Source: CAVQFB01 sp963711675
Lineage (GTDB): Bacteria; Acidobacteriota; Terriglobia; Terriglobales; Acidobacteriaceae
DNA: 64,000 nucleotides
NCBI GenBank assembly: GCA_963711675.1
Contig: CAVQFB010000003.1
Location: 62,001 to 126,000 of the forward strand
Direction of reading: 5' to 3'
Below are positions 30,201-39,361 of this stretch, one piece after another. A program made the position numbers and the translations under genes. The notes under the pieces are model-generated. The model worked only from the letters and a program-made list of their open reading frames with translations, did no database searches and had not been told where the DNA came from. Position 1 is the first letter of the stretch. Each line of letters opens with the position of its first letter.

Positions 30201-30675
30201 AACGGTCGTTGTAAGTCGACTCTATCTGTGCAGTGCTCGTGTCAAGCGTTGTGGCGACTCCCGAAACCTCCACCGTCTCCGTCGCGGCTCCCAGCGCCAG
30301 CGCGACATTCAAGGTACCTGTGCGATTGAGCAGCACGTCCACTTGCCGAACGCTGGTCTTGAAACCCGAAGCCTTGACTGTGATCCTGTAAGTGGCAACC
30401 GGAAGGTTGTCAAAGCGGTATTCGCCCGTGCCGGATGTCTTGACCGAGGACGTCGCGTTAGTTCCCACGTTGGTGGCGTCCACAGTTGCTGTGGTCACGG
30501 CCGCCCCCATCGAGTCGACGACTGTGCCCATAAGATTGCCGCTAACACCCTGCGCGTTTGCCAACGTCGCCATTAGTGCTGCCAAAGCCAGTGTTGCAAG
30601 CCATATTTCAAACGGCGGTATTCTCTTTTCCGAACGTGTCGTGAACCCTTTTGCTGTTTCCGGTTTTCCCCTCAT
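27220..30675 (-). CDS. Oar-like TonB-dependent outer-membrane receptor
   Basis: 1151 residues from ATG 30675 (AAGGAGAGCAGC upstream); intact. A basic N-terminus and a signal helix end at LANAQG. A carboxypeptidase-regulatory domain follows (GNLMGTVVDSMGAAVTTATV, then GEYRFDNLPVATYRITV). The plug has VGGQRPRDNNFTIEGVDNN and FGHSSGGQFNTVVKSGTN. The beta-barrel ends with aromatic strand TITVIAKFTF. Such receptors are expanded in Acidobacteriota and are thought to import oligosaccharides or other large substrates. The DUF1223 gene lies 78 bases upstream on the same strand. It is paralogous to the broken receptor at 6486-10070. Confidence 0.92.
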   Translation of the reverse strand: MRGKPETAKGFTTRSEKRIPPFEIWLATLALAALMATLANAQGVSGNLMGTVVDSMGAAVTTATVDATNVGTNATSSVKTSGTGEYRFDNLPVATYRITVKASGFKTSVRQVDVLLNRTGTLNVALALGAATETVEVSGVATTLDTSTAQIESTYNDRFSQDLGLTSAGGVGGGVENLSLLSPGVSNASGMGLGMGPSVGGQRPRDNNFTIEGVDNNNKTVTGFLVTVPPDAVENFTLLANQFNADFGHSSGGQFNTVVKSGTNSYHGSVYEYFRNRNLNAVDNTFVLQGLKSNPRYDSNRYGATFGGPILKNKLFFFSNFERQPVGLVGASGGAVDTPTAAGLAAMGSDPSLNSTNFSIFKQYVPLASSATSCIPYNGASNGVTYSSFKAPANGSCAAGSVEVGAVSIVPPAWENFENYVQSVDYNMSDRDQIRGRFIYNKLDQIDTLAQLPAFYEPLPFRFDLFNFGEYHTFKPTVINEFRLGFNRFATTTPAGNFKYPGLDAFPNITLFDLGAGLIVGPDPNAPQFTYQNFYQAVDNLSWNRGNHNLKFGIEWREYISPQSFTQRSRGDYEYNATQLYLEDLSPDNFGQRSSGSVTYYGNQSAIYWYVNDTWKATHNLSLNLGLRYEYTTNPLSEKNQALNSIANTPSLIVPQVNQPLVFNKPQAPKNNWGPRIGFAYSPGDSGTTSIRGGFGIAYDVLYDNIGILSEPPQIGATFNVNPSSVKPGFFAGGALPGGGSGITTLTQAEALANTSTWIPPNTKLPYSLNWNLGVQHAFGKNYTAEVRYVGTRGNHLDVQNIINLQALATPASHLPTYLQAPSQAALDALPLTLCSPTPAPASGCTGGLQAGNPEVAAYANAGFGNLITAFLPIGWSTYHGLQTSLNRRFANGLTIQSSYTFSRTIDNSTADFHSTDLTPRRQQDFQNLAVDKGVSALSRTHRLTLAAVYDLQPFKSSGWAMKNLVGNWSFSPVYTYESPEWVTVQSNLDSNLNIDSAGDRAIFNSAGAPGTGSGVTPLTNSAGDTVAYLANHPNAQYITAGLGALATGTRNTLATRPTNNMDLGLYKDISLTERCKFRVGAQFANVFNHAQFLPNSFPGQGLGVNDVASFATVGSTYKSFVNPASPNFNVPQSVFSSNARTITVIAKFTF

Positions 30676-30753
30676 GCTGCTCTCCTTTTCCTTGTTTGTC
30701 CGCGAGAAACAATTGGTTTGCTCTCGAACGGCGCACGTTTTCAAAACCTCGTT

Positions 30754-31551
30754 TTATCGCTCACCGCTCCTGGAAACTTCGAGTAGCGAAATCCCCAGTA
30801 CCTCGCCATCCGACTCTTGTACGAACGCAACCAAACGCAAATCAGAGGGCTGAGCGGCAGGCTTGAGCTTCAGTTGCACATCCCCATCAAAACTTTTCTC
30901 TTTTTCCAGGACAGCGATCCGCTTGACCTCCTCCGCGACGGCGACGTGACTAATGCGGCGGCCCTTGTTCTCACCTCCGAGGACCTGCGACTCCGCGTGA
31001 TCAAGGGCCACCACGAAGTAGATGGTGGCTTTATGATCGTGTGAGGATTGAGGTAATGGACCGGCCTCGACATGAGCTCGCAGTGTGGTCGGATGTTCTA
31101 GAGAAACGCGCGAGACTCGAATGCTGATCTTGGAATGGCTGCGCGCCTGGGCGAGAGCGCGACTGGCAGAACGCAAATCACTTCCGTTGCACTGCGCAGC
31201 ACCGTCAATCACCAATTGCGGTGTGTAGACGTCCACTCCAAAACGCCGGTCGTACTCGCGCTGGCGGTCGGTGAAGAGTGCCGAAGAATATGGGTCCTTC
31301 CAGCCTTCGTGATCCCAGTAGTCGACATGCTCGCTGAGCGCGATCACGTGCGTCCCCGGCACAGGCTGAGAACTGTCCAATTCCTCCAATAGGGCGTCCG
31401 CAGGAGGACAGGAGGAGCATCCTTCTGACGTGAAGAGTTCGACCAAAACGGGGGACGGAGGGGGAGAGACGGGGGTCGAACTCTCGACAGCGCCCATGGT
31501 GCTGAGCGTGGCCAGAGCAAGAACGCAAAGCAGCCTCGGCAGTGCCTTCAC
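30754..31551 (-). CDS. DUF1223 secreted thioredoxin-fold protein
   Basis: 265 residues from GTG 31551, with a signal peptide (LLCVLALATLSTMGA). The DUF1223 hallmark VELFTSEGCSSCPPADALLEEL (about residues 37-58) carries a CxxC pair in a thioredoxin-like setting. It is followed by ALSEHVDYWDHEGWKDPYSS and YTPQLVIDGAAQCNGSD. Function of the family is unknown; a periplasmic redox role is plausible. It lies upstream of the TonB receptor gene and may be co-transcribed with it. Confidence 0.9.
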   Translation of the reverse strand: MKALPRLLCVLALATLSTMGAVESSTPVSPPPSPVLVELFTSEGCSSCPPADALLEELDSSQPVPGTHVIALSEHVDYWDHEGWKDPYSSALFTDRQREYDRRFGVDVYTPQLVIDGAAQCNGSDLRSASRALAQARSHSKISIRVSRVSLEHPTTLRAHVEAGPLPQSSHDHKATIYFVVALDHAESQVLGGENKGRRISHVAVAEEVKRIAVLEKEKSFDGDVQLKLKPAAQPSDLRLVAFVQESDGEVLGISLLEVSRSGER

Positions 31552-31930
31552 ACCTCAGCCAAGTGCAAAATGAAGACCAATGCTGATCTTTTGATTTCTT
31601 AGCGAGTTGCGTACGACGGCCCTGTGTTGCCTATGGGTTCGTGGATGAGCACCCGCTTACTTCTGAAGCGGAACGACGTGAGCCGCACCCGGCGCTTGTA
31701 GGGTCACCACATTAGATTGTTGACGTACATCTTTGTGTATCGACTATTACGAGAAGTTCCAAGTTCGGAAGATTGGCCAGGCGCCGATCGCGGGAAATGC
31801 TTGTCCAGACTCGGTTGTCGGGCAGAGGACATGAACACGTGACACCTGTTATCAAGGTCGCTAAGTCCGGAGGCGAGGAGAGCAATACCGGTGACGTGTC
31901 CCAATAAGATTTGCGCCATGTCCACTGTCC
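31552..31930. other. Intergenic region
   Basis: This 379-base gap between the MocR gene 3' end and the DUF1223 gene should contain the DUF1223 promoter. No coding sequence or clear hairpin was recognised. Confidence 0.35.
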
Positions 31931-33469
31931 TCACTTCACTGCGAGCAGGCTATGGAGCTTGCGAACCGCACGTGGTATCTCCGCTACCGCGGTGCTACCA
32001 AAACCCAGGATGAAGCCGGACCGTGAGACCTCGCCCAGATATGAGGACGAAAGCGGCCAGAGCCAAAGGTTCTCCCGTGCGGCTCGCTCGGCGATTTCTA
32101 CATCGCCGCTCCCGTTCCGCAGCGTCACAGCCAGATGCATTCCAGCTTCGTCCCCGAGCACCTCGACCATAGACCCAAGTTCCTTTCGGATGCTGTCGAC
32201 CAGGGCGATCCTGCGCTCGCGGTAGAGAACCCGCATCCTGCGGATGTGGCGCGCAAAATGCCCTTCACCAATAAAGTCCGCGAGCACTTCCTGAAAGAAG
32301 CTCGGCGGGCCAAGATCCATGGCGCGGCGAATGGTCACGAAAATCGTCGACGAGGTCCGGCGGAACAACGATATAGCCAAGGCGCAAAGACGGAAACAAA
32401 ACTTTGCTGAAGGTCCCGACATAAATCACGCGAGCGTGGCGTCGAGCCCTTGCAAGGCTGCGATCGGCAGGCTTTCGTATCGGTACTCGCTGTCATAGTC
32501 GTCCTCAATAATCCAGGATCCCGCGTTCTGGGCCCAATCCAGCAGTTGAAGGCGGCGGGACGCGCTCATGGTGACGCCAAGCGGGAATTGATGCGAGGGC
32601 GTCACAAACGCGGCCCGCGCTTTGCGACAACTGCTTGATGCCGTCGGCGACATCCAGCCCTTCGCTGTCAACCGGAACCGGTACAAGACTGCAGCCATTC
32701 AGCGCGAAAGCATCTCTGTGCCAGCCGGTAACCCGGCTCTTCCACCCACACGGAACTCCCCGGATCGAGGAGAACGCGAGCCGAAATCTCCAGCGCCTGC
32801 TGCGACCCGCGCACGATCATCATTTGCTCCGCTTCGCAATGCAGCGATCGCGCGGTTCTCAGATAACTGGCGATGGTTTCCCGCAGAAGCTTGAAGCCGG
32901 TCTGGTCGCCATAATGAAACGACGTGGCATCCATACTTCGGCAACGCCGCGCGACCAGTTTCGACCAGACGTGGAGCGGGAAATTGATCAGCAGCCACTT
33001 GCCCCACGCCAAATGCTCCCGAGCCGCGTAACCAGGGAGGCCGTTGAACACGGCGAACGTTCGGATGACGCGCCACCTGCCGGGGTGCGGAGCGCGGTCC
33101 GGAGCGGGTCGCCGCGAATCGCGGATTCGTGAGTCCGCTCGACCTTAGTCCGCTCCTCGTTGGTCCGCCTCTAGCTGGTCCACTCGAGGTGAGCTGGTCC
33201 GGAAGAAGACTCGAGACCACTGTGCCCGCGCCGACCCGGCTCTCGAAATAGCCTTCCGCCAGCAGCTGGGCGTAGGCATTCAAAACCGGAAACCGCGAAA
33301 CCCCAAGCTCAGAGGCGAGCACTCGGGTTGAGGGAATTCGCTGCCGCGGGCGCAGGCGGCCGGTGACGATGGCCGTGCGATATGCATCATAAATTTGAGT
33401 GTGCAAAGCTTTCGCAGCCTTGCGGTCGACCGCGATCACGGGAACAATTCCGGAGGCTGCTCTCTTCAT
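31931..33469 (-). pseudogene. MocR/PdxR-type GntR regulator with aminotransferase domain, multiply frameshifted
   Basis: ATG 33469 opens a GntR winged helix (ALHTQIYDAYRTAIVTGRLRPRQRIPSTRVLASELGVSR). A fold-I aminotransferase-like domain follows across several frames: TGFKLLRETIASYLRTAR, MIVRGSQQALEISARVLLDPG, IIEDDYDSEYRY and, near 32390, GTFSKVLFPSLRLGY with the PLP lysine. The C-terminus is RIALVDSIRKELG, ending VRKLHSLLAVK. Frame changes occur near 33100-33200, 32700, 32600-32640 and 32400. MocR proteins sense PLP or amino-compound ligands and regulate neighbouring genes. Protein motifs survive, so this is either a young pseudogene or carries sequence errors. Confidence 0.8.
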
Positions 33470-33591
33470 GTGGGCGGATCATAATGGCTATGTCTAAATC
33501 CCGTCAAGTGGGTATTGTCTCCGACCACTTTCCGAGGCGATTATAGGGTTAACTCTCTTCGCCTACTCGCACGGCGCCGAACAGGAAACCT

Positions 33592-34042
33592 ATGGGAATC
33601 GCAATTGTTGAAAAGACCGCACCAGAACAAACGGCTTCACTAGTAGAGGCCCTTCCCTCCGTCGCAACGGTTCACCGGCCCCACGCAGCCGCGCATCGCC
33701 TTCAAAGTAAAGGGACGAATTCTCTTCATCAATCCCGGCGAAGTGGTCGCTGTGCAGTCGGAAGGCAACTACGTGTGGCTGCGCCGGGAATCGATTTCCC
33801 ATCTGCTGCGTGAGTCGCTCTCCGTCGTGGCACAAAAGCTGGAGCCTCACGGGTTCATTCGGATTCATCGCTCCGTGCTGGTAAACGCCTCATTTGTGGA
33901 AGAGATCAGGCCCTACTCGACGGGAGAATATGGTCTCCGAGTGAAAGGTGGGAAAGAGTACACGGTCACCCGCACTTACAAGCGGAATCTGAAATCCCTG
34001 GCAGCATTCTGGCTCGGTACCGGCGGGTTGTTCGGCGATTGA
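33592..34042 (+). CDS. LytTR-domain transcription regulator, probable one-base frameshift
   Basis: An ATG at 33592 opens MGIAIVEKTAPEQ. After a frame change near 33650-33690 the second frame reads RIAFKVKGRILFINPGEVVAV, then EGNYVWLRR and GFIRIHRSVLVNASFVEEI, ending with YTVTRTYKRNLKSLA. This is a complete LytTR DNA-binding domain of about 100 residues. The second frame has TAG stops just before the domain and no ATG, which supports a one-base insertion rather than a separate gene. No receiver domain is present. It converges on the ICMT-like gene. Confidence 0.75.
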
Positions 34043-34045
34043 CAG

Positions 34046-34610
34046 CTATGTTTTGTAGACGTCTTTGCCGAGCTCGCTGTTCCACCCTTTCACGCGCGGC
34101 CACCAGCGCCTTACGTTGCGGCGAATATTCTTCGTATTCCGCACCAAACTTTTTGCGCAATGTTGGCTCTTCATAGAAGAGTACAAACAGGTGTATGGCG
34201 AGGGCAACGGCGGCCACCGCGGCAATCGCTACCGGGTTGGGGTGTCCGAACACAATCCACAGTCCGATCCATCCTGCCGCGAAGCCGACATACATGGGGT
34301 TGCGAACGTGGCGGTAAAAACCCACGACCACAAGCCGCTTCGGCGGAACCATTGGGGCAGGTGTGCCGTGTCCCGTCCACCCGAAGTCCCAGACACAGCG
34401 CAGAGCAACAGCAAATCCGACCACCGAAGGCACTGCAGCCAGCCATCGCCAACGCGCGACTCCCCCTGTTTCGACACTGAAACCGAGCCATTGCGGCAGA
34501 AGCCAGAACCACAAGGCGAAGAACGCCGTACCCACTGCCAGCGAGGCTAAGGCTGCTGGCCACCGCTCGCCCGCGGCCGCTGGAACACTCCCCTCATGTC
34601 CGTGTGTCAT
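34046..34610 (-). CDS. ICMT-like membrane methyltransferase family protein, one-base frameshift
   Basis: From ATG 34610. Several membrane helices (AALASLAVGTAFFALWFW, then AIAAVAAVALAIHLFVLFY) surround the family motif VVGFYRHVRNPMYVGFAAGW and end with EEPTLRKKFGAEYEEY. Just after EYEEY one extra T shifts the frame. The corrected tail is RRNVRRWWPRVKGW, ending at 34046, which matches the usual end of isoprenylcysteine carboxyl methyltransferase-like proteins. The uncorrected frame runs to 33966 and would overlap the LytTR gene. It is the last gene of the ECF-sigma operon. The substrate is unknown. Confidence 0.8.
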
Positions 34611-34642
34611 ACACTCTCCTTTTGTATCCAGAGTATGTTTCG

Positions 34643-35092
34643 CTATTCTGCGATTCCTACGGCTCGATTGAAAAACCCGATCAGGTATTTCCAAACCAGG
34701 TAGTAGACGATCAGCACGCCGGGCAATACCAAGGCAACGTGGAGATAGTGAACTTCCACCACACCGAAATAGCTGAAACCGTAGCCTGTGATCTTGAGGA
34801 AGCCCAGGCTGCGACCGAGGAAGAATCCTGCGGGCACCAGGATAAACGGAAGAATCGCTCCGTGAATCCCCAGCGGCAGGTGTGTGTGCGAACGCGAGGC
34901 CAGGTACAGCAAATTCCAGACGCCGAACAGATTGGGGATGATCGCCATAGGGAAAATGATCACGCGCTCCACTGGGACAGGGACGTTGTAAACAAATCGC
35001 GCGATGCTGAACAGGGTCAGCGCGACGAGGAGAAGCGGTGTTGGCACTGAGATTCCTGCCATGTAGGCGCGCAGGTACGGATGATCGTTCAT
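34643..35092 (-). CDS. Small integral membrane protein of the sigma operon
   Basis: 149 residues. ATG 35092 follows a near-perfect AAGGAGGCTTTT. Four to five hydrophobic helices are visible: TPLLLVALTLFSIARFVY, VIIFPMAIIPNLFGVWNLLYLA, AILPFILVPAGFFLG and VALVLPGVLIVYYLVWKYLIGF. No enzymatic motif was recognised. It lies 13 bases after the 72-residue membrane protein gene and 32 bases before the methyltransferase gene, so co-transcription is likely. Confidence 0.75.
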   Translation of the reverse strand: MNDHPYLRAYMAGISVPTPLLLVALTLFSIARFVYNVPVPVERVIIFPMAIIPNLFGVWNLLYLASRSHTHLPLGIHGAILPFILVPAGFFLGRSLGFLKITGYGFSYFGVVEVHYLHVALVLPGVLIVYYLVWKYLIGFFNRAVGIAE

Positions 35093-35105
35093 AAAAGCCT
35101 CCTTG

Positions 35106-35324
35106 CTATAGGTGGTACGCGAACACAAGGATCAGTTGCGGAAAGAGCAAGCACATGCCGGCGCTCAGGCCAATCAGCGCCCAGTCGTACCAAGGTACGG
35201 GAGTAGGGCGAGTGTCGAGTTTGCGCAACACGGCGGGCCAAAGGTCCCGGCCGAGTTCAGTTCTCACCGGAGGGAACGATTGCTTGAGCGCTTCACGAAT
35301 CTGTCGGTCGTCGTGGTCGGTCAT
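35106..35324 (-). CDS. Small single-helix membrane protein, possible anti-sigma partner
   Basis: 72 residues. A charged N-terminal half (DHDDRQIREALKQSFPPVRTELGRDLWPAVLRKL) precedes one membrane helix (WALIGLSAGMCLLFPQLILVFAY). The position directly after the ECF sigma gene (32-base gap) and the layout suggest a minimal anti-sigma or sigma-modulating protein. It lacks a recognisable HxxxCxxC ZAS motif. Confidence 0.7.
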   Translation of the reverse strand: MTDHDDRQIREALKQSFPPVRTELGRDLWPAVLRKLDTRPTPVPWYDWALIGLSAGMCLLFPQLILVFAYHL

Positions 35325-35356
35325 CTTCTAGTCCTCGTATCCTTATTCCATTGCAC

Positions 35357-35875
35357 TCAGGGTCTGACTCCCATTTGCTGCAGGTGTCTGCGCAGGATGC
35401 GAACCGCACGGAAGACACGCAACTTTACCGCCCCCACCGATATGCCCAAGGCATCGGCAATTTCGGCGTAGGGCTGTTCTTCCACCAGCGCAAGCGTTGC
35501 GACCACCTGCAACTTTGCCGGCAGGCGTCGAAATGCCTGCTGGATCTTCTCCCTCGTCTCCCGCTGGACGAGATGATCGGGAGGACTCTCTGCGGCGGGT
35601 TCCGAGACCAGAATCTGTTCCGGGCGTCGGCGACGGAGATGGTCAAGCGCAAGGTTAGTGGCGATCCGCCGCGCCCAGGCGCCGAAGTTCCCTTCCGGCC
35701 GGAACTGCTGACGTGCCCGGTAGATCCGCCAAAGGGTCTCTACGGTCAAATCCTCCGCCATGCCCGGTTCCCGCACGATGCGCACGATCCAGGCGTAGAT
35801 ATCGCCTTGGAACTCCCGAACCAAGCTCTCGAAAGCATCGATCTCGCCAAGCGCAAATCGCCGGAGCAGATCCAT
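35357..35875 (-). CDS. ECF RNA polymerase sigma factor
   Basis: 172 residues. Region 2 spans GDIYAWIVRIVREPGMAEDLTVETLWRIYRA and FGAWARRIATNLALDHLRRR. Region 4 spans LPAKLQVVATLALVEEQPYAEIADALGISVGAVKLRVFRA with its helix-turn-helix. It lacks other domains. It heads a four-gene operon (sigma, small membrane protein, membrane protein, ICMT-like protein), an arrangement in which the sigma factor usually controls its own operon in response to an envelope signal. Confidence 0.93.
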   Translation of the reverse strand: MDLLRRFALGEIDAFESLVREFQGDIYAWIVRIVREPGMAEDLTVETLWRIYRARQQFRPEGNFGAWARRIATNLALDHLRRRRPEQILVSEPAAESPPDHLVQRETREKIQQAFRRLPAKLQVVATLALVEEQPYAEIADALGISVGAVKLRVFRAVRILRRHLQQMGVRP

Positions 35876-36037
35876 CGGCTTCTCTACTATGTATTACTAG
35901 GCCGGGAAGAGTTGGTTACAAGTTTTTTCGGTTATTGAGAGAGTGCAGCCACTCCAGAGGTGCTTCTGCGAAAAACAGAAACTGATGCCAGGGGCCGCTT
36001 TATAGGAGCATCTGAGCTTAAGACACGAACCATGCTC

Positions 36038-37546
36038 TCAGTGGCATGAAGTGAATTTGAAAGAAGCTATATGGCTGCTCCACTGGCTGACGCTGTCCGT
36101 CTGGTAATACTGATTGGTGTACCAGAAGGTGCAGTCGTCTACAGGGTCTATGCTCAGGCTGGTGACGTCATTCCAGTTGTGATTGTTGGGTTGCTGCGAT
36201 CCTCCGCCTTCGATGATGCTTGCTTCTTTTTCCAGTTTGCCAAGTGGGTCTGTGGGAACACGGCCGGTGTAGCGGATCGCCGGGTGCATTTTGTGGCTAG
36301 AAACACTGTATCCGACTGCGATGTCCCCAAGCTTGTCCATCCCAATACTCCCAACCCACCGGAAGTTGCTGTCGGGATGAAAAGTGCCTTGTTGATGGAT
36401 CGTCGGTGGTCCCAGGGGATTTCGAATCTCATACCAACGGATCGCGGAGACGGGTGGGTTCCCCACGGAAACCGAGTGCGTCGCCACCAATACGTCGTAA
36501 GTGTTGAAATTGCGATAGGCGACACGATTCATTGGGCGGTCACCAACCGAATCTACCAACTGCGTTGTATCAAGCTGGGGTACGCAGACCTTCCCGTTGC
36601 AGGCCTTTGCGAAGGTGTCCACTCGAAGAATCGTCGGCCCCTTGAAGGTTGAGTTGGCGGGATTCTGGAAGTCCACGTGGAACTTGTACAAGCGCAGCGA
36701 GTTTATATTCAGTCCCAAGAAATAGTTGGGCGCTCCAGTCGGAGGAGGAGTTGCACCATCAAAATCCGAAGGAAGTAGCGTCCGGCCATTTCCCTTGGCA
36801 GTAACCTGAAAGCAGATCATAGTTGCGGGTGAGCCGGTCAGCATGGAACTACGGTCGACCGCGCAAGGCTGTGCGGCCACGACCTTGTTCTGCGGAGCCA
36901 GGTTGAATGACATGTAATAACCGTCTGGCCACACTCCCACCTTAGGATAGTCAGGGAAGTCACTCGTGGGCATACTGAACGCGTACAGGTAGTAGCTGCC
37001 CGTAGCATCTGACGTCGTGGACACTGCGAAACATTCATAGTAGGGTGGGCCGGACGTATGCCGGCTGAACACCCACCGGCCGGCAGCCTTGTCGTACTGG
37101 GTGCTCGAGTCGCCACGGTCGGAGGTCTGGCACGGCCCGCCAAATCCATTAAAAATCGAATTCAGTGGTACGGGTCCGAAGTCAAGCGCTCCCGTCGTCT
37201 TGTCGTAAACTGCGAACTGCGTATTCACCGACTGAACATACTGCGTTGCCCCCACAGCGCCGCTAGTGTCTGCCGTCAAATTGCCAGGAGAAGAGCCGAC
37301 ACCGTCGAAGCTCAACTCAATCACCGTTGAAACCGTGCCTGTTCCCCCGGCGCCTGCGGTGGCTGGGTGGGTATTTACGGCGTCGGGCACGATCTGTCGA
37401 ACGGGAAGCGAAGTACCGTGGTAGACCTCGGGGATCACCTCAACTGCGCTGATCTGAGTTCCATCTTGGCCGACGGCGGAACGTCCCAAAGCTAATGTAA
37501 GAATGAATCCAAGAATTGCACGTCGGACGACTTTCTCTGAGTGCAT
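36038..37546 (-). CDS. Secreted hypothetical protein
   Basis: 502 residues from ATG 37546, where a signal peptide (VVRRAILGFILTLALGRSAVGQ) begins. The longer upstream frame lacks one. Motifs include GAVGATQYVQSVNTQFAVYDK, FPDYPKVGVWPDGYYMSFN, VAYRNFNTYDVLVATHSV and the C-terminal DDCTFWYTNQYY, ending FKFTSC. This architecture recurs in large secreted acidobacterial proteins and appears beta-rich. No catalytic motif was recognised. Confidence 0.7.
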   Translation of the reverse strand: MHSEKVVRRAILGFILTLALGRSAVGQDGTQISAVEVIPEVYHGTSLPVRQIVPDAVNTHPATAGAGGTGTVSTVIELSFDGVGSSPGNLTADTSGAVGATQYVQSVNTQFAVYDKTTGALDFGPVPLNSIFNGFGGPCQTSDRGDSSTQYDKAAGRWVFSRHTSGPPYYECFAVSTTSDATGSYYLYAFSMPTSDFPDYPKVGVWPDGYYMSFNLAPQNKVVAAQPCAVDRSSMLTGSPATMICFQVTAKGNGRTLLPSDFDGATPPPTGAPNYFLGLNINSLRLYKFHVDFQNPANSTFKGPTILRVDTFAKACNGKVCVPQLDTTQLVDSVGDRPMNRVAYRNFNTYDVLVATHSVSVGNPPVSAIRWYEIRNPLGPPTIHQQGTFHPDSNFRWVGSIGMDKLGDIAVGYSVSSHKMHPAIRYTGRVPTDPLGKLEKEASIIEGGGSQQPNNHNWNDVTSLSIDPVDDCTFWYTNQYYQTDSVSQWSSHIASFKFTSCH

Positions 37547-37751
37547 CGCGATTCTCCGTTTTGACTCCCGAAGGGTTCGATTCCAAAAAGCGACTGCCGG
37601 TAGACACGAGTGTCTCCTTCTGTGACCAGAAAACGGTAGCGATCGTACCCTAGTTTCCCCCATCGCGACACTGTGAAACGGCTTTCATCTGGGTGCGGAC
37701 AGGGAGTTCTCAACTGAAGCAAAGCCTTGCGGTATGGGCGATGGCCGGTGA

Positions 37752-39068
37752 TTATTTTCCGGTTCCCAGTACGCTCAGCACCATGGTGGTCTCAGCCATG
37801 ATGGCTGTCTTCAACGTCCTTTCAAGGTCAGGGGCAAAAACCGAAGAATGCAAGGAGGGCACTCTCTCGCCCGACGCCATGGCCGCTTTCCACCTTTGGG
37901 GTTCCGTCGCTCCCACCCACATCATGAATGTGGGAACGCTGCCCTGAGCAAAATCGGAGAAGTCTTCCGAAGCCGTGATGGGCGGCGTCTGCTTCACGTT
38001 GCTATCGCCCAGACGGATGGCCACGGCGGTCATGACACGCTTCGCGAGATCCGGGTCGTTGTACACAGCGTCAGCACCTTCATAGCGTTCGACGCGCGGC
38101 ATCTTGGTGGCACCGGCAGCCTCCGCTTCTGCTTTTGCAATCCGCTCAATACCCGCAAGCAGTTTTCTTCTGACCTCCGCCTTATAGCTGCGCACCGTCA
38201 GCTGCAGCTTGGCCTCGTCGGGAATGATGTTGTTCTTCGTTCCCGCATGGAACGTGCCCACGGTGACCACCGCGAAGTCCCCCGGAGTCGTCTCCCGGGA
38301 TACCAGGGTCTGCAGGGTGAGAACGATACGTGAGCCAATGACGATTGGGTCGATGGTTGTCTGAGGCGCGGATCCGTGCCCGCCCGCTCCATAAATCGTT
38401 ATGGCGATCGAGTCAGCATTGCTTGTCGTGTAGCCCACGTTGTATCCGACTTCCCCGGCGGGGAGATCGGCATCGTCGTGGATTGCCAAGGCGTATGTAG
38501 GTTTTGGGAAGCGGGTGTAAAGGCCATCCTTCAGCATGCCTTCGGCTCCGCCAATGGTTTCCTCCGCCGGCTGCGCAACCATCAGTAAAGTGCCGCTCCA
38601 GTGGTTCTTGTTGGCTGCTAGAAGCGTTGCTGTTCCTAACCACGACGACATGTGGACGTCGTGCCCGCAAGCGTGCATCACCGGTACTTCTATATTGTGG
38701 TCGTCGTGTACGACGACATGGCTAGCATAGGGCAACCCGGTTTTCTCCAGCACGGGCAACGCATCCAGCTCTGTGCGCAGAAGCACCACCGGCCCGGAAC
38801 CATTCTTCATTATTCCTACTACGCCGGTGCCGCCGACGTGCTCAGTGACCTCGAAGCCCAAGGGCCGCAGATGCTCGGCCAGTTGGGCCGCTGTGCGCAC
38901 CTCGTGTGCTGACAACTCCGGATGCGAATGCAGATCGATGTATACCTTCTCGATGTCGGGGTAGATCTCATTCACATCCCGGTCCGAGATCACGAAGTCC
39001 TCAGACTTCGCGATCGCATACGACGCTGCCAGGATTAACAAGATGGAGCAGGTCCAGAAGCATCTCAT
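37752..39068 (-). CDS. Secreted M20-family amidohydrolase (hippurate hydrolase-like)
   Basis: 438 residues from ATG 39068, which starts a signal peptide (MRCFWTCSILLILAASYAIA). Metal-site residues of M20D enzymes are visible: HACGHDVHMSSWLG, VAQPAEETIGGAEGML, and HDDADLPAGEVG. A dimerisation domain follows (GAGGHGSAPQTTIDPIV), then ASEDFSDFAQ and the C-terminal His in LHSSVF. Relatives cleave N-acyl amino acids. Export is unusual for classic cytoplasmic members but common in environmental genomes. The substrate is unknown. Confidence 0.88.
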   Translation of the reverse strand: MRCFWTCSILLILAASYAIAKSEDFVISDRDVNEIYPDIEKVYIDLHSHPELSAHEVRTAAQLAEHLRPLGFEVTEHVGGTGVVGIMKNGSGPVVLLRTELDALPVLEKTGLPYASHVVVHDDHNIEVPVMHACGHDVHMSSWLGTATLLAANKNHWSGTLLMVAQPAEETIGGAEGMLKDGLYTRFPKPTYALAIHDDADLPAGEVGYNVGYTTSNADSIAITIYGAGGHGSAPQTTIDPIVIGSRIVLTLQTLVSRETTPGDFAVVTVGTFHAGTKNNIIPDEAKLQLTVRSYKAEVRRKLLAGIERIAKAEAEAAGATKMPRVERYEGADAVYNDPDLAKRVMTAVAIRLGDSNVKQTPPITASEDFSDFAQGSVPTFMMWVGATEPQRWKAAMASGERVPSLHSSVFAPDLERTLKTAIMAETTMVLSVLGTGK

Positions 39069-39361
39069 GAGTACATGTCCCTCGTCTTTGGTCGGAATCG
39101 ATTGTAGCCCCTGTGCTGGTTTCGACGCGAAACGGCAGGGCTTCGTGGTGGCATCGGCGAAGAGGTTTATCGGCAAAAGCCGTGACTTGTCCGTGCAGAA
39201 GGCTGAGATAGCCTCTCTGCGAAAGCGGTATTTACAAACATTTGACAAGCGCGTGACACAAGTCAATTCACGCGAACGTAGCTTTCTTGCGGCAGTCAGG
39301 CTTTGCCTTCGGTCAGAACTGCACATTCTTTGCATACCCAAAACTACTCAGGAGAGAACAC

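Noticed and set aside
33966..34045. Extended C-terminus of the ICMT-like protein overlapping the LytTR gene
   Set aside because: After EYEEY the alternative frame gives the expected family tail and a stop at 34046, so the extension is a frameshift artefact.
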